Shown here one piece after another: positions 14,040 through 16,121 of a stretch of DNA of 16,121 bases; the stretch's first letter is position 1, and each line of letters starts with the position of its first letter. The DNA comes from Candidatus Aminicenantota bacterium. GTDB lineage: Bacteria; Acidobacteriota; Aminicenantia; UBA2199. Position numbers and translations under genes: made by a program. A model generated the notes under the pieces. The model searched no databases and had not been told where the DNA came from. It worked only from the letters and a program-made list of their open reading frames with translations. The DNA lies in contig CP070627.1 of the NCBI GenBank assembly GCA_020355945.1, positions 6,811,244 to 6,827,364 of the forward strand. The letters are read 5' to 3'.

Positions 14040-15086
14040 ATGAAAAAAATTAGCTTTTTTGTTTTGCTGGGCTTTTTTATAACGGTGGATTTAATATATC
14101 CCGGCAAAGCAGCAATATTGACCGAACTGGCCAATCCCTATAAGATGGAAGCCGATAACCGGCGACTTTACATTGCAGAGGGCGCCAGCATTTTTATTTA
14201 TTCATTAAAAGACTACAGCTTTATTAAAAGGTTCGGTAAACAGGGCGAAGGACCGGGAGAATTCAAAGTGGTTCCCAATAGCAATATGGGTTCCGTACAA
14301 TTTGATATTTACCCGGATTATCTTATCGTCCACAGTATCGGGAGGGTTTCTTTCTTCACCAAGCAAGGAGAATTTATCAAAGAGATGCAATCTCCCTCAT
14401 CCGCCGGGTATTATAAACCCCTGGGAAAAGGTAATGGATTTGTCGGTGCAGCCTTTAGCAGGGAAAATAAATCCTATTACCGGACCATAAATGTTTATGA
14501 CCCGGGATTAAAAAAAATAAAAGAGCTTTACCGACAGCCAGCATGGTTCAACCCGGGGAAAAATATCAACCTATTTACTCTTCTTCGGGGGTTGTGGTTT
14601 GATGTTTCAGCCCAAATCCTATTTATCGAAAAGGAAAAAAACCGTATCCTTTTATTCAACCATAAGGGAGAGCCCATGGATTCACTGCTGCCCCCGATTA
14701 AACCATTAAAAGTCACCCCGGGGAAAAAGAAAGAATTGCTCCATGTGCTTGAGACCTCTGCCCGATTCAAGGCATTTTACCAGAGGTTTAAATCTTCTAT
14801 CAGAGTCCCCGCCTATTATCCCGGCATCCATTCCCTCCATGTGGGAAACCAAAAAATTTATGTATTATCATGGAGAAAGAAAAAAGGGAAAAGTGAATGT
14901 CTTATATATGATTTGAAAAAAAAAGTTTGGGATAAAATGTATATTCCTTTAAAAGAGATGAATGCCCTGATGCCTTATCCCTTTACCATTAGAAATGGCA
15001 AGCTTTACCAGTTAATTGAAGCTGAAGACACAGAGAAATGGGAACTGCACGTGGAATCAATTTTTTTCAATCACGCGGCGAATTGA
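14040..15086 (+). CDS. Secreted 6-bladed beta-propeller protein
   Basis: The protein has 348 residues from this start. A signal peptide (MKKISFFVLLGFFITVDLIYPGKA, cleavage perhaps after residue 24) precedes a beta-propeller. The blade signature RFGKQGEGPGEF (65-75) is the hallmark of the 6-bladed propeller family (NHL-like) abundant in Bacteroidota and Aminicenantes; further blades contain ISFFTKQGEF-like and ILLFNHKGEP-like strand-turn patterns. These proteins are periplasmic or surface proteins, mostly of unknown ligand. I chose ATG 14040 because GGAG lies 5 nt upstream and the signal peptide begins there; an in-frame ATG at 14013 with AGGGAG upstream would add nine residues. The last 30 bp overlap the 3' end of the convergent kinase gene. 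Confidence 0.8.
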   Translation: MKKISFFVLLGFFITVDLIYPGKAAILTELANPYKMEADNRRLYIAEGASIFIYSLKDYSFIKRFGKQGEGPGEFKVVPNSNMGSVQFDIYPDYLIVHSIGRVSFFTKQGEFIKEMQSPSSAGYYKPLGKGNGFVGAAFSRENKSYYRTINVYDPGLKKIKELYRQPAWFNPGKNINLFTLLRGLWFDVSAQILFIEKEKNRILLFNHKGEPMDSLLPPIKPLKVTPGKKKELLHVLETSARFKAFYQRFKSSIRVPAYYPGIHSLHVGNQKIYVLSWRKKKGKSECLIYDLKKKVWDKMYIPLKEMNALMPYPFTIRNGKLYQLIEAEDTEKWELHVESIFFNHAAN

Positions 15087-16121
15087 ATTGGCGAAATAGC
15101 TCAATTTGATTGGTTTCATAATGATCTCTCCAATTTTCATGGAGTCGGTTTTTTGCAGGGAAACCACCTGGGAGTAACCGGTACAGACAATCACCGGTAT
15201 ATCAGGTTTTATGGTGCGGATTTTGTTTATAAGCTGGACCCCTGTCATCTTTGGCAGGGCATAATCGGTGATGATGATATCGAATCGATGGGGCAATTTT
15301 TGAAATATCTCAAAGGCTTCGACGGCACTGGTCACTGCGGTTACCTTATAGCCCAGTTCTTCAAGCATTTTTTTCTCAGCTTCGATAAGGTAGTCATCAT
15401 CTTCTACCAGGAGTATGGATTCATTTCCTTTGGGGAGCTGCATATCCTCCTCTTCTTGTTTATGGATAACATCCACGATAATAGGGACCAGTATTGAAAA
15501 GGTGGTTCCTTCATTTTCTTTGCTGAATACGGATATATGTCCCTGGTGTCCTTCCACGATCCCATGAACCACTGCCAGCCCCATTCCCGTACCTTCCCCA
15601 GGGTTTTTGGTGGTAAAGAAGGGGTCAAAGATTTTGTCCAGGTGTTCCGGTTTGATCCCGCAGCCGGTATCACTTACGGTTAATCGCAGGTGCGGACCTG
15701 TTTTAAGCCCTTTGTAAAGCGCATCTTCCAGTATCTCCTCTGTTAATTTCACTTCAATTATTCCCCCTTTGTCTTTCATGGCATGAGCCGCATTGGTCAA
15801 CAGGTTCATGACCACCTGGTGGAACTGGGTGGGGTTAGCAAGAATAAAACAATCTTTTGCCTCTATTTTGGAAATGATCTCAATGTTTTCCGGCAAAGTG
15901 GAGCGAAGAAGTTTAAGCGCCTCCTTCACAATTAAGCTCAACTGGATCGGCTCTTTTTTCTCCTGGTCCTCACTGCGGCTGAAGGTAAGAATTTGTTTTA
16001 CCAGGTCCGTGGCCCGGCGGGAAGCCGTTAGCACCTGGTCCAGGTATTTTTTAACCGGCGATTCTTTATCTGTCTTCATGATAGCTAAATCCGTATAGCC
16101 GATAATTCCCCCCAATATATT
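15057..16121 (-). CDS. Hybrid sensor histidine kinase with C-terminal receiver domain, 5' end outside window
   Basis: The frame is open to the window edge. The first visible residues ([13 protein letters not shown]) are the continuation of an HDFNNxL-type H-box, so the phospho-accepting histidine lies just outside. In visible numbering, the kinase domain shows the N-box [12 protein letters not shown] (101-112), G1 DTGCGI (151-156), F-box IFDPFFTTK (164-172) and G2 GTGMGL (177-182). A short linker leads to a receiver (about 234-354) with the acidic cluster EDDD (240-243), the phospho-acceptor D286 in [12 protein letters not shown] and K336 in IMKPI. This order, kinase then receiver, is the common hybrid layout of PAS-linked kinases; sensor domains would be upstream and unseen. 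The signal and output partner are unknown. Tail overlaps the convergent gene by 30 bp. Confidence 0.95.
   Translation of the reverse strand, partial: NILGGIIGYTDLAIMKTDKESPVKKYLDQVLTASRRATDLVKQILTFSRSEDQEKKEPIQLSLIVKEALKLLRSTLPENIEIISKIEAKDCFILANPTQFHQVVMNLLTNAAHAMKDKGGIIEVKLTEEILEDALYKGLKTGPHLRLTVSDTGCGIKPEHLDKIFDPFFTTKNPGEGTGMGLAVVHGIVEGHQGHISVFSKENEGTTFSILVPIIVDVIHKQEEEDMQLPKGNESILLVEDDDYLIEAEKKMLEELGYKVTAVTSAVEAFEIFQKLPHRFDIIITDYALPKMTGVQLINKIRTIKPDIPVIVCTGYSQVVSLQKTDSMKIGEIIMKPIKLSYFANSIRRVIEKN

Noticed and set aside
1..16121. CRISPR array, tRNA or rRNA genes
   Set aside because: No regularly spaced repeat series, no cloverleaf-like sequence and no rRNA signature was found on either strand.

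Overview
The window looks like chromosomal DNA of moderate A+T content from a diderm (Gram-negative) bacterium. The evidence is an outer-membrane beta-barrel fragment ending in phenylalanine, an AsmA-like inner-membrane protein, a secreted 6-bladed propeller with the GEGPGEF blade signature, and a membrane-anchored formylglycine-generating-enzyme (FGE) domain gene. This combination is reminiscent of Candidatus Aminicenantes/Acidobacteriota-type genomes. That placement rests on family recall only, and no taxonomic marker gene is present.

Layout: (1) 1-600 has no credible gene. It holds a hairpin and a 353-bp segment bounded by 33-bp inverted repeats that match at 32 positions. (2) 697-1581 (+) encodes an unrecognised two-transmembrane protein with two nearly identical four-cysteine domains. 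(3) 8272-1713 (-) is a complete Type I restriction-modification operon, hsdM-hsdS-hsdR, with 8-nt stop/start overlaps at both junctions and a recognisable promoter. (4) 8400-9223 (-) is genomic wreckage: an FGE/SUMF1-domain gene with three independent lesions, its 3' end replaced by the last quarter or so of a beta-barrel gene. (5) 9369-10595 (-) is an AsmA-like membrane protein, divergent from 10671-12140 (+), a secreted propeller-like protein. (6) 12161-13165 (+) is an adenosine-deaminase-family enzyme. (7) 13192-13844 (-) is a PIN-domain (VapC-like) toxin with its small upstream antitoxin. (8) 14040-15086 (+) is a 6-bladed beta-propeller. It overlaps tail to tail with (9) a hybrid histidine kinase/receiver (15057-16121, -) whose 5' end lies outside the window.

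The clearest functional groups are the restriction-modification operon and the toxin-antitoxin pair. The most unusual sequence-level signal is a recurring promoter layout: a -35, 17 bp, a -10 reading TATAAT or TAAAAT, then only 4-6 nt before the ATG, with no Shine-Dalgarno. It precedes three genes convincingly (9223, 10595, 10671) and a fourth weakly (12161), and implies leaderless mRNAs. Other genes in the same window (697, hsdS, hsdR, 14040, the PIN toxin) have good Shine-Dalgarno sequences. Two divergent gene pairs have back-to-back or shared -35 elements.
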